Below, piece after piece: positions 24,701 to 36,700 of a stretch of DNA of 64,000 bases. The DNA comes from Morinoia aosen (lineage: Eukaryota; Arthropoda; Malacostraca; Amphipoda; Talitridae). Each line of letters begins with the position of its first letter. Positions within the stretch are counted from its first letter, which is position 1. The position numbers and the translations under genes were made by a program. The stretch is taken from assembly GCA_030386875.1 (NCBI GenBank), contig CM059560.1:49952757-50016756 (forward strand), read 5' to 3'. The notes below the pieces were generated by a model. It was not told the origin of the DNA, did not search any database, and worked only from the letters and a program-made list of their open reading frames with translations.

Positions 24701-27700
24701 TGAAATTCATTCTGAATTATTTCCTCCAGGAAGATTCGGGGACTTTCTTCACCATAGAAATTATTTGTTTCAGGCGAACTTCCGTAGAGGGAGCTTAAAT
24801 GTTACAAATCGTGTAATTTTTCAGCTAACCTCATAGGTTCCTGTTCTACAAACGTCTAGCATTTTATGCAATTTGTTTGTAAAAATCCTTTTTGAAAAGG
24901 TAATAATTATTGCTTTGAAATATTTTTACTGAAGTGGTTTAATATTTTGGTTTTGTAGTATATACATATTTTTGTTGTGTATGATTCCGTATACTCAAAA
25001 TCAACTGTATTATTCTACATCTTTTTTTTCAACCAATGTGAATCATAAACAGAGTTTCGTGTTAAGTAAGTTGGCCTCCTAATAGTTTAAGCGCGTAAAA
25101 TCTCGAGTGGAAATAATTTTGCCCCTCTTTTCACGTCCTATGAAAAATGTAGCAGATATTTTGGCGCAGAACTGGACAGTTCACTATGGTGCAACACGAA
25201 ACATTATGCGACTGCCACATTCAGGGGAATTTTGACAAACTCCCGTGTGTCTGACTGTTATTCTGAAAATTTTTGATATATATGGGTTATTTCTTTTGGC
25301 AATAATACATGGCATCTAATGATCGTAACACACCGACTATTTAGGAGATAAAACTTTTTCATAGATAACGGAGAGTATTGAAAGCTGGAGGCACAGAATA
25401 GAACCTTGTATCATTTACTTCTGGCACCAAACAGCAACGTCTTAATTAATACATGATGGCAATTGCTAAGAAAAATTATTCTAAGCCCTTAAGCATTTCA
25501 GTTTAACATAAGACTACGAAATATAGCTAAAATAGTAGGCATTGCCATTTTTGTAGTCCTTTCACATACTTGTACTTATTATCACAGTTCTTCGTGTAAT
25601 TCTCCAAAGACTCCTTTACTCTGGTTATTTCCTTGAAGCAACACGAGAGATCAGCCGCCGTGACGCCGTAGCTCCGCAGAACGTCGTCGTCCGAGCTGAC
25701 ACTGATGGCGAGGCCTTCAGTGACCGTCAGCGGCTTCAAGTTCTTTGGGTTGCAGTTCAACTAGGTGGTTGTAGGGAACAGAGGCATATTCAAAAGATAT
25801 TGTTTAAGTATTGTATTTTGGGAATAACAGAATTGAAGGCCGGAAATGGATAATGAATATAATAATATATACAGGGTGTTTCAGAACAAGAGGTACAACA
25901 TTGCACAATGAGTAGAAATTGGCCGAATAAAAAATTTTCCGTAAAATTTTCCGAAATAAATTATGGTTTTTGAGTTATTACCCGTTCATTGTTTTAAAGG
26001 ATGAAATTTAATGGCACAGTTACTCGCAATATTTATTTTGAATTTATGTTACAAAAACTTCTTTTCAATGAGAGTTACCTGTAATAAAATTTAGTTTTAG
26101 TGATATTTGGTAAAAAAATTTTAGCAAGAAGGTTTTAAAATGTTTCTGATCGTGCTACCATGTTACTTGTTACTCGTGCTACCAGGTTATTTTCTTACTC
26201 AAAACCTTCTTGCTAAAAATTCGTCAACAAATAACTGAATGTTATTACTGTAAACTCTCTTAGAATAGAAGTATTTGTAAAGTAAATTCAAATAAATATA
26301 GCGAGTACTAGTTTCATTCAATTTTATCCTTTAAAACAATAAACAGCTAATATCTCAATAACCTGAATTTATTTCAGAAAATTTTTATTGAAGAAAGAGT
26401 GTTTATTTGGCTATTTTCTACTCGGTGTGCAATTTTGTACCTTTTGTTCTGAAACACCCTGTATATATACTTTAACAGGAAGCAGAATATCATTCGTAGT
26501 GATCGATTCAAAGGAAATGTGACCCGCATACGGAGAATGCTTGTATCTTTTTCGAAGTAAATGAACAAATATATGTATATATATTCCGTATTTTTTCATA
26601 TACTAGTGTACTACGCAGTGATTAAGGTAAGTTTACTACGTTTAGTGGAAATGAAAGATAATTCATCACAGGACCAACTGGCACACAGTTCAGATGACTA
26701 GGAGTCTAGGATACTTAGAAAATATGTTATATATTAATTTGAACTGTTGAACAAAATAAGAAAATTCCATGAGAGCTAAGCGAGGGCCACATGAAGAAAA
26801 AATAAAATAAATGAGGTCGGCAAGAATGGATGTGATGTGTCCACATAGAAGCCCCGAAGTTAACCTAGGAAAAAGCATTTAAGTATATATTAATATAATG
26901 GTCAAGATCGTGCATGAGTAATATTGAATGAGGGGAACCCATGCACTCAGCGTTTTCAATTGTCAAAAAAGTGCCTTCTTCAAGATCATTCACCTCACAT
27001 TCAAATGAGGATTCTTGTGCTAGAAATAGATGACTTCTTACCCAAATGAATCTCTAACTGATGGTAATGTATGTTAAAGCTAGTGCTTCATCTTTGTTTC
27101 ATCAGACTGCAATTATCAGTGATGTAGGAGTGAGAGAGTGTGTTAATGTATAAAGAGAAGAAGGAACTCAATTTAAGCCTATTACGTTACCATTTAAGGG
27201 CTCGATAAGTTACCTCACTTGAGCGTGAGAATCGTGTTTTTATATGTATTTTTCAATGGATATGAATAATAGACCTTGAAGCATAATATCATTTGGAGTG
27301 ATCGATTCAAAAGAAATATGACCCGCATTCGGAGTATGTTTGTATCTTTTTCGAAATAAATTACAAATATATATTTACCGTATTTATTCGTTTAATAGTG
27401 TACTACGCAGTGATTGAGATATTAATAGGATCATTCTCTTTCTATTAATAGGTCATTCAAATTTCACCCATATTACAAATCTTCTTGAACGTCCTCCAAT
27501 CAGTCTACTGAACTCGAGTTTGATTTCCCGGTGCATTTAAAATTTGTTTAGTAAAAGAAGTTCTTTCTTCGGAGTGAAGAGCTTTGACAGTATCCATATA
27601 GAGCCTGGACTGTCTAGAAACTTTTCTTACTGACTTCCGGCCTTTATTTCTTGTTCGAACATTTTTATAAGTGCCAAGAAGCTCCTATGGATTAACATCA

Positions 27701-30700
27701 TTTAAACCATTAGAATATTCAGAAGTCTCCGTTCAGGGTAAACCCCATGGTGTTAAACACAGTAATTTCAGTCAGTTGAAGACATCGCTCGTATAGCTGA
27801 GGTTACAGAGTTGTGTAATCATTTCCGTTATTTTATGCAGAACTGTACTAATTTTCTTGAAATCTCGTCTGAAGGTAGAGGCCCAGAGTTGCACTGCGTA
27901 TTCTGGATGTGTTCAGACCACTGCCTTATATGACTTGTATTCAAAGTTTCTTGTTATGAAGCCTTGAATTCTAATTGAATTCTCAGCATTTTTTTATCTA
28001 TTGATCATGCTTGAGATCATTGGTGATAGTGCTGCCTAAATCCCTTTACTGGTTCACTGTTTCAATAGGAATATCATTCATTGTATGCAAAGACTGCCAA
28101 ATGTCATTTCCAACGCGCTTTGATGAGCATTCTCTATCACTAAATCTCATTTACCAGGTTTCAGTCTGCTGGAGGAAAGTCAGGTCTGTTTGAACGGTAA
28201 TTCTGTCGTGCTGGGTGGAAGTTCTGGTACAAAGTTTCGTGGTTTTTACGAAGTTGTTTATTTTAGTGGTAATTCCGTGGGTACAGTCTTTGATGTAGAC
28301 TATGAAGAATAGTGGACCTAAAACGCTCTTTCGCCCCAGAAGTTACTCGTGTGCAGTTATTAAATTGCTGGTGAATCGATATTCTTTGCGTGCGACTAGT
28401 GAGCCAGTTTCGTATTCATCGAGAGTATGTATTTATGTAGTTCCCTGGACGGTAGCAAGGGTAGAAAATCTTTGTCCATTGTGCGGCTCGTGGAATGTAC
28501 TCGATTTGCCTGTGGCTTAATTTTTTTCTTAATAAAAGTACGTGTTTTGTACATTACTTGTTTTATTTCTTTACGTGTAGACGTTTGTATCACGCTTTAG
28601 GTGAGTTAGGTTGAGAGGAATAGCCAAGGAGAGTGGTAGAGACAGCTAATTAATAAGAAAAAACACCCTAATTTTATTAACGAATAAGTATTTACAAGAT
28701 ATCCCTTCACTCCTCCGTCATGCATGGCAAAACAAATCGTAAATAAAAACACCAAGGTTGCTACTCTCAAAGTCAACATTGTAAAAATTATTTATTGCTT
28801 TAAAAGGTAAACGTTTCGAGCACCAGGCTCATCATCAGTACAAGCGTTCTGAAAAGAAGAACAGCGAGATGGACAAAAATATACGAAAATTAAACACAGA
28901 ATTAAAAAAAATACTACTTCTAAAATCAAGAAGAAACTATGTACAAAGGATGGGCACTATTAGTTTCATTAAGAGGCGGCTTACGTTTAAAAATGTACAA
29001 GGACTCTAAAATCCTTAAATCATTCTGATGGCTGGCTGAAGCTAAAATGCTAAAATTACTGCACTGTACACTGGAGCCACACTGTTCACTATGGAGGCGC
29101 ACCGAGGAGTGGGGGGGATGGGCAAGAATCCCTCCAGTGCGGCTACTACGTCCAGCATGCTCCGCTACTCTAACGCCCAAAGTTCTGCAGGTCGAGCCTA
29201 CATAACTAGATGCACATTGTGCACAACGAAATTCATATATTAGAGAGCGGTGCATGCTGGAAGGTAATTTATCTTTGTAGTTGAAAAATGAACCTATAGT
29301 GAATTTGTTTGTAAGAATAATTTTAAAATCAACATCAGGTAAATATGAGTGAAGAATTTTGACAAGCTCTGTTCTCATTTGTTCAGATTTAGGCCCAAAG
29401 TATAAAAAAGGTAAGTATAATCTATTTCTTGTACTATCGACGGGATTGGCCGGTAAGCTATATTTGGAATTTAAAAAACGTTTTATCAAAGATTGAACTA
29501 AACCAACAGGAAAACCATTATTCTTGAAAAAATTACACAAAAAAGATAATTCATCGTGAAGTAAATTGTAATTTGAACATACATTAAAGGCTCTATGTAA
29601 CAGGGTTTTTATGCTATTAATTTTAAAGAGATTAGGTGTGAAACTAAAAAAACTGGTACCAAGTCCCGTAAAAGTAGGTTTTCGGTAAACGGAAGTTAAG
29701 AAAATACCACCACGTTTAGAAATTAATACATCCAAAAATGAAATCTTACCACCGACCTCTGGTTCAACTGTGAACCTGATATTGCTATGTTTTGAATTCA
29801 AATAATCAAGAAATTGAGCTGAATGGGACGGGTCGTGGAAGAGCATAAAAGTGTCATCGATATATCTCTGATAAAATATAGGACGAAATTGAGATGGGCA
29901 CTCAGCCAGCCATTTGGTCTCATGGTGGCACATAAAAATGTTTGCAAAGGTAGGACCGAGTGGCAAGCCCATACCGAGTCCATCGACTTGTTTGTAAAAT
30001 TTCCCATTGAAACAAAAGAACGAATTTAAAACAGAATGCTCCAACAAGGTTTTAAAAAGGGAACGAGTTAGGCCGATTACAGTGGAAGACGGGTTGGTAA
30101 ATAGAAGGTTTAAACATATATCTATGGTTTCAATAATAGGAACATTAGTGAAAAGATTCTCTACATCAAAAGAAGCCATGTGGTATTTTTCAGCATTTGT
30201 GAATAATTTAAGCCTGTTGACAAAAGTATAAGAATTATCCACTGAGTGATAATTTACAGTAAAAGGTGATAAAATTGGCACAAGGAACTTTGCCAGTTGA
30301 TAACTAGCAGTATTATAAGCTGCAAATATTGGACGGAATGGAAAATTAGTCAAAAAATTTGCTTTATGAATTTTAGGGAGTCCGTAAAGAATTCCTGGTC
30401 CTGATCCAGAAATGTAAAGTTTTTTATAAAGATCATCAGCTATATGCTTTTTATTTTTGAGTAGCCGCAAAAAATTGTTAATTTCATCTTCAATTTTACG
30501 TGAAAATTTTTCGATAGGTTCAGAAATGACAGAGAATTTAGTCGGATCGGAAATAATACTCTCCATTACATCAGTATAAACACACTTGTCAAGAAGCACA
30601 ATTCCATTTCCTTTATCAGGCTTACAGATGATAATAGACTTATTGGCAGCTAAATTCTTGAGAATCTTAAAATCTTCCTTTCTAAAAATGGGGGAAAATA

Positions 30701-33700
30701 CTTTGTAAGACTTGAAGCCATGAAAATACCTATGAGCAATTGATTGGACTTTCTTTAAAAAATCTGGCTTCAAAGTGGCAGTGAGATTGAAAATTTTCAT
30801 TCGGTCAAACATTCGTTCCCAAGATAAAAAATATCTATAAAAATCTAAATGAAAAACAGGAAGGCAGAAATCCAGCCCGAAAGCTAAAAGAGTTTTACAT
30901 CGAGGAGAAATTTCAACTGAACTAAAATTAAAGATGACTTTATCTGGATCGACAGGCTTCAAATCGTTATCAATACCTAACACACTCAGTTTGTTTCGGT
31001 GCGTGCGGGAAGTTTCAGAGTTGAGGATCGTCACGTTGCGCTCAACAAGACGCCGCACAAGAAAACGATCGAAGATAGAGAAATGTTGAAGCATTTCTTG
31101 AGCATCCTGGAGTTGTTCAGTAAAGCGGTTGATTGAAGTTTGCTTGCATTTAATTTCGTAGAGCAGAAGTTTTCTTTGCCATTGTTTGTAAAAACTTGAA
31201 CACTGTAGTGCACGTTTGTAGAGTTTGAATCGCAAAAATTTAGGAATTACATTGAAGGTTAAGCATTTTTTCAGAAATTCTATATCCATTTTTGATTTTG
31301 CAAGTTTTCGAGAGAGGTTATCGAAATTTCTTAGTAGTCTTACACCATCTTGGTCATATTTGTCTCTTACGTATTGTAGAACATCATGAATTGCTTTCTC
31401 ACGCAAACGAATCGTAAATAAAAACACCAAGGTTGCTACTCTCAAAGTCAACATTGTAAAAATTATTTATTGCTTTAAAAGGTAAACGTTTCGAGCATCA
31501 GGCTCATCATCAGTACAAGCGTTCTGAAAAGAAGAACAGCGAGATGGACAAAAATATACGAAAATTAAACACAGAATTAAAAAAAATACTACTTCTAAAA
31601 TCAAGAAGAAACTATGTACAAAGGATGGGCACTATTAGTTTCATTAAGAGGCGGCTTACGTTTAAAAATGTACAAGGACTCTAAAATCCTTAAATCATTC
31701 TGATGGCTGGCTGAAGCTAAAATGCTAAAATTACTGCACTGTACACTGGAGCCACACTGTTCACTATGGAGGCGCACCGAGGAGGCTACTCAAAAATAAA
31801 AAGCATATAGCTGATGATCTTTATAAAAAACTTTACATTTCTGGATCAGGACCAGGAATTCTTTACGGACTCCCTAAAATTCATAAAGCAAATTTTTTGA
31901 CTAATTTTCCATTCCGTCCAATATTTGCAGCTTATAATACTGCTAGTTATCAACTGGCAAAGTTCCTTGTGCCAATTTTATCACCTTTTACTGTAAATGA
32001 TCACTCAGTGGATAATTCTTATACTTTTGTCAACAGGCTTAAATTATTCACAAATGCTGAAAAATACCACATGGCTTCTTTTGATGTAGAGAATCTTTTC
32101 ACTAATGTTCCTATTATTGAAACCATAGATATATGTTTAAACCTTCTATTTACCAACCCGTCTTCCACTGTAATCGGCCTAACTCGTTCCCTTTTTAAAA
32201 CCTTGTTGGAGCATTCTGTTTTAAATTCGTTCTTTTGTTTCAATGGGAAATTTTACAAACAAGTCGATGGACTCGGTATGGGCTTGCCACTCGGTCCTAC
32301 CTTTGCAAACATTTTTATGTGCCACCATGAGACCAAATGGCTGGCTGAGTGCCCATCTCAATTTCGTCCTATATTTTATCAGAGATATATCGATGACACT
32401 TTTATGCTCTTCCACGACCCGTCCCATTCAGCTCAATTTCTTGATTATTTGAATTCAAAACATAGCAATATCAGGTTCACAGTTGAACCAGAGGTCGGTG
32501 GTAAGATTTCATTTTTGGATGTATTAATTTCTAAACGTGGTGGTATTTTCTTAACTTCCGTTTACCGAAAACCTACTTTTACGGGACTTGGTACCAGTTT
32601 TTTTAGTTTCACACCTAATCTCTTTAAAATTAATAGCATAAAAACCCTGTTACATAGAGCCTTTAATGTATGTTCAAATTACAATTTACTTCACGATGAA
32701 TTATCTTTTTTGTGTAATTTTTTCAAGAATAATGGTTTTCCTGTTGGTTTAGTTCAATCTTTGATAAAACGTTTTTTAAATTCCAAATATAGCTTACCGG
32801 CCAATCCCGTCGATAGTACAAGAAATAGATTATACTTACCTTTTTTATACTTTGGGCCTAAATCTGAACAAATGAGAACAGAGCTTGTCAAAATTCTTCA
32901 CTCATATTTACCTGATGTTGATTTTAAAATTATTCTTACAAACAAATTCACTATAGGTTCATTTTTCAACTACAAAGATAAATTACCTTCCAGCATGCAC
33001 CGCTCTCTAATATATGAATTTCGTTGTGCACAATGTGCATCTAGTTATGTAGGCTCGACCTGCAGAACTTTGGGCGTTAGAGTAGCGGAGCATGCTGGAC
33101 GTAGTAGCCGCACTGGAGGGATTCTTGCCCATCCCCCCCACTCCTCGGTGCGCCTCCATAGTGAACAGTGTGGCTCCAGTGTACAGTGCAGTAATTTTAG
33201 CATTTTAGCTTCAGCCAGCCATCAGAATGATTTAAGGATTTTAGAGTCCTTGTACATTTTTAAACGTAAGCCGCCTCTTAATGAAACTAATAGTGCCCAT
33301 CCTTTGTACATAGTTTCTTCTTGATTTTAGAAGTAGTATTTTTTTTAATTCTGTGTTTAATTTTCGTATATTTTTGTCCATCTCGCTGTTCTTCTTTTCA
33401 GAACGCTTGTACTGATGATGAGCCTGGTGCTCGAAACGTTTACCTTTTAAAGCAATAAATAATTTTTACAATGTTGACTTTGAGAGTAGCAACCTTGGTG
33501 TTTTTATTTACGATTCGTTTGCGTGAGAAAGAAATTAATGATGTTCTACAATGGCAAAACAAATCTCGAATGTCAAAAAATTTGTGAGTTTCTTCAACTG
33601 AAGTAGTCAAATTGTACTGAATATTGAGTGAGAAAAAATATGACGGGAAATATTACTATGTACAATTAGTTTTTTGCGACGAGCAACATGTGAAAGCATT

Positions 33701-36700
33701 CTATTTTAGCCGATTATGAGAAAACGAAACATTTTAGTTACCCCTGCTTACTAGATTGAATGTTTATTCGAATTTTATTTTCATGAGAAACATTTTGAAA
33801 GTTTTGAATTGATACAAGAATACCTGGCAACCGGTTTGGTGTGGAGAGAATCATGTGGTGGCATCACATGAGATCGTTTCTTTTGAATTTTCCCTTGCTA
33901 TAATCTGCGAGCATTGTTTCAAACCAAGAGCCCTCATGTCTTTGTTCTATATAAAGGCTGCTTTATCCCAATCAAGCCTGATACATATCATCTTGTCAGA
34001 AAAGTTACTTTTCCTAAGGTGAATGATCATTAGGAAATTAAAAACGAATAAAGCACCACGTATTGAAATCATATTTAATTAAGATTTTACACTAACTATA
34101 AATTCAAAACTAAGTCAATTCTATAAAACGTTTCGGAAACCTGCTCCATCTTCAGTTAACAGTCTCGAAAGTTAAAAATAAAAAATCAGTCTTTTCTATA
34201 CAAAATACATGGGCACAATAAAATATACAAGTAAATTTGCAATGCACAAGAACTACGCACATCTGGAAATCATTGACTTTTCTGTCAAGATGTGTGACAA
34301 CTTTCATGAACAAAATATTTCAAAAGCTCAAAATGTATACTAAAAAATGACGTGCTCTTCTCCACAGCAGGAGCAAATCAGTCATTTTTGCGGGACTTTT
34401 ATTATTCATTGTGTGGAAAAACACAGGGATACGTTAATTTTGAGCCCGAAACACTTTTATAGGCGGACAGAGAAAATGAGCACTACAACAGACTGTAACT
34501 GTGAAAAGATATTTGTGATTGGAGCAACGCATAAATGGTACAAAGACTTCAGATAATGAGTCACGAATGTCAAAAAAAGTTTTGGTGAGAAGCGGGAGAC
34601 ATGCTCTTTTCATCAAAAAAACCCTCGCATTCCAAAATGACTTTAGTATTTTGATGTCCTTAAATATTCAAGGACATTTTTAACCTATAACCTACCTTGC
34701 TTGGTTTTTTGATGAACTTCAATATGCTAGCATCAAAAGGGTTGTACTTAGGTAGCTTGCACGTCGGTGTGTTGATGAGGTAACCCAGCGGCTGTGGCTC
34801 GGTGGACGCGTAACTGAGGGAAACACAGAGTCTTCAAAACCTCACACCAGCCAAACCGACACTACAGATTAAACGCTATGAGTTAAGCGAAATAATAAAT
34901 GCATGACTAACAGCGGACAATCAACGGTTGCTAGTGTATTCAAGTATTGATATGTAATTATTTTTGGACCTCGCCAATACGCACCTGGTTGTTACGCCCT
35001 GGATAGCTAGGAAGGGCGAACGCCAACTACATGCCAATTAATGACTTAGTGATTGGTAGAAATGCTTTGATATTCCACCCGGCGTGTGCTTTAGTGTGTC
35101 TGATCACCATTATTCTTAATTGCAATAGTTTACTTAAGGATCAAGCTTTTGAAGTTTTCTTGCATTGATGTTGATGAAAAGTTGAACAAGCGGCTATTCC
35201 TTGAATTTCCTTCAGACAGTTGTTGAATATTTATAACATACAAAATGATATTATTTCATGTCACATTGCTGATGAAGTCACCTTTCACACTTGATGCACG
35301 GACGAAAGTTCATCTTACTAGTGATTCTAGCAGCGAATAAAGTTATGGAAACAAAAATTTTTGGGTTTCTCCCGTTGGGAGGTTTTGTTATCCGTCTTGG
35401 AACAGTCACGAGAACATTCACATAAATATTAAAATATGAGATGAATTGCTAAGAATTTTTTTATCGCATTCCCGTTTTTCTGGTCAAACGATATGACGTC
35501 TGGACTGGCGTTTTCGCCCACATCTAATGTTCGTAATGTCTGACAGTTGCTGCCGTGTTTGTTGCTACAGTAGGTTGCAGCAGATACCTATAGTCTTTCG
35601 CCAGTGCGACGTTTCGATGTGTTGGAAAAAGTTCGAAGTTTCATCGTAGATAGCAAAAGACGTAGTAAATTGGGTAACGGCTACTACCACTAAAGTTCAA
35701 CGTACATATATCAATTTTCTAATTTGCTAATCTAAATGAAACTCTTAATTTACCGAATATCCCAATCCCGATTCAAACACTCAAGTGTAAGTATTCACAA
35801 TTGAATCGTCGTTGAGATGTCAATGATGGTTAAATATCAATAATAATAACAATAATAATTGAAGGCGTTGTAAACGAGCCCTGTCTGAGCTGATTCGGTA
35901 GATCACGCAACACTTATTCACTTTTCCCATCAGCTCTAAAAATCAACGTTTTCAGCGTATCCTAAAGTGTCTTAAAAAGGGACACTACCGCGCTTGGGGC
36001 AGAAGACTGAAAAAATCATTATAGAATTTAAGAAATCCTCTGGAATTGAGTTAACTTATAATACCTTACTCCATTTCAACCAGTTTTGTTAATACTCATA
36101 ACGAGATGTAGCAATTGTAATGAGTTATATCTCGTTGCGTTATGGGTTCATCTTCATGAGAGCTTTAAGGAGACGTATTTGTGCGGTGGCTGCTGAGGGA
36201 AGAGGCTGCCATTTTACACAAAGTAAATTGCAGTACATTTTTAGAATTTTAATTCATTCTTTTGAATTATAGTGAGGTTATGTGCCCCGAGGATTAAATA
36301 AAGCTCATGTAAGCGTGCTCAAGACATGCGTGCGTGTGCATCAATACGGCTCTATGTGTAATATGCACCACAAATCATTTTTTCAAGCAGTGAACCTTCA
36401 ATCATACTTCGCGTATAATAAAAAATAAATGCTGAAAAATGAATGTGTCGACCAGCCTGGTCTAGCTCTGTGCAATTCTTAACAGAAATGTTCCGCTATT
36501 TGTACTGCTTTTGTAAGTTATAAATCAATGTAAAACAAAATAAATTCACTCAATAACCAAACTGTATTACTTGACGGCAGTCGAGTAATGCAGCTTCTCA
36601 GCCTCTTATAAACAGCCTCTCTCCGACGGTTGGAGTGTTTTGTCCATGGGAATACAGTCGTTTTAAAAACGAAGTGTTCCAATTCTAATAAACACTGGCA

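Larger units (their letters stand above)
28739..33550. mobile_element. Penelope-like element: full copy fused to an inverted truncated copy
   Basis: Minus-strand full copy: 3' repeat 28739-29109, ORF 28926-31454, 5' repeat 31414-31784. At 31785 it meets, head to head, a plus-strand 5'-truncated copy (31786-33511). The arms 28739-30464 and 33511-31786 are inverse complements without indels (coordinate pairs sum to 62250). After 33511 about 38 bp copy the sequence that follows the 5' repeat inside the ORF, then the target begins. The 15-bp duplication ATGGCAAAACAAATC lies at 28724-28738 and 33551-33565. Tandem or inverted partial copies and variable TSDs are known features of PLEs. The near identity of the copies indicates a recent insertion, in the DUF229 intron between 25761 and 34695. 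Confidence 0.95.
28724..33565. repeat. 15-bp target-site duplication of the PLE insertion (28724-28738 and 33551-33565)
   Basis: ATGGCAAAACAAATC occurs directly at both edges and not between copies. It bounds the whole two-copy unit, so both copies came in as one event. Confidence 0.85.

Noticed and set aside
29798..30231. Open frames on both strands within the PLE
   Set aside because: They are antisense or shifted shadows of the PLE ORF; the mirror set at 32019-32452 has the same cause.
33940..33965. TATATAAAGG TATA-box-like word
   Set aside because: No start site or exon downstream could be linked; AT-rich DNA gives many such words.
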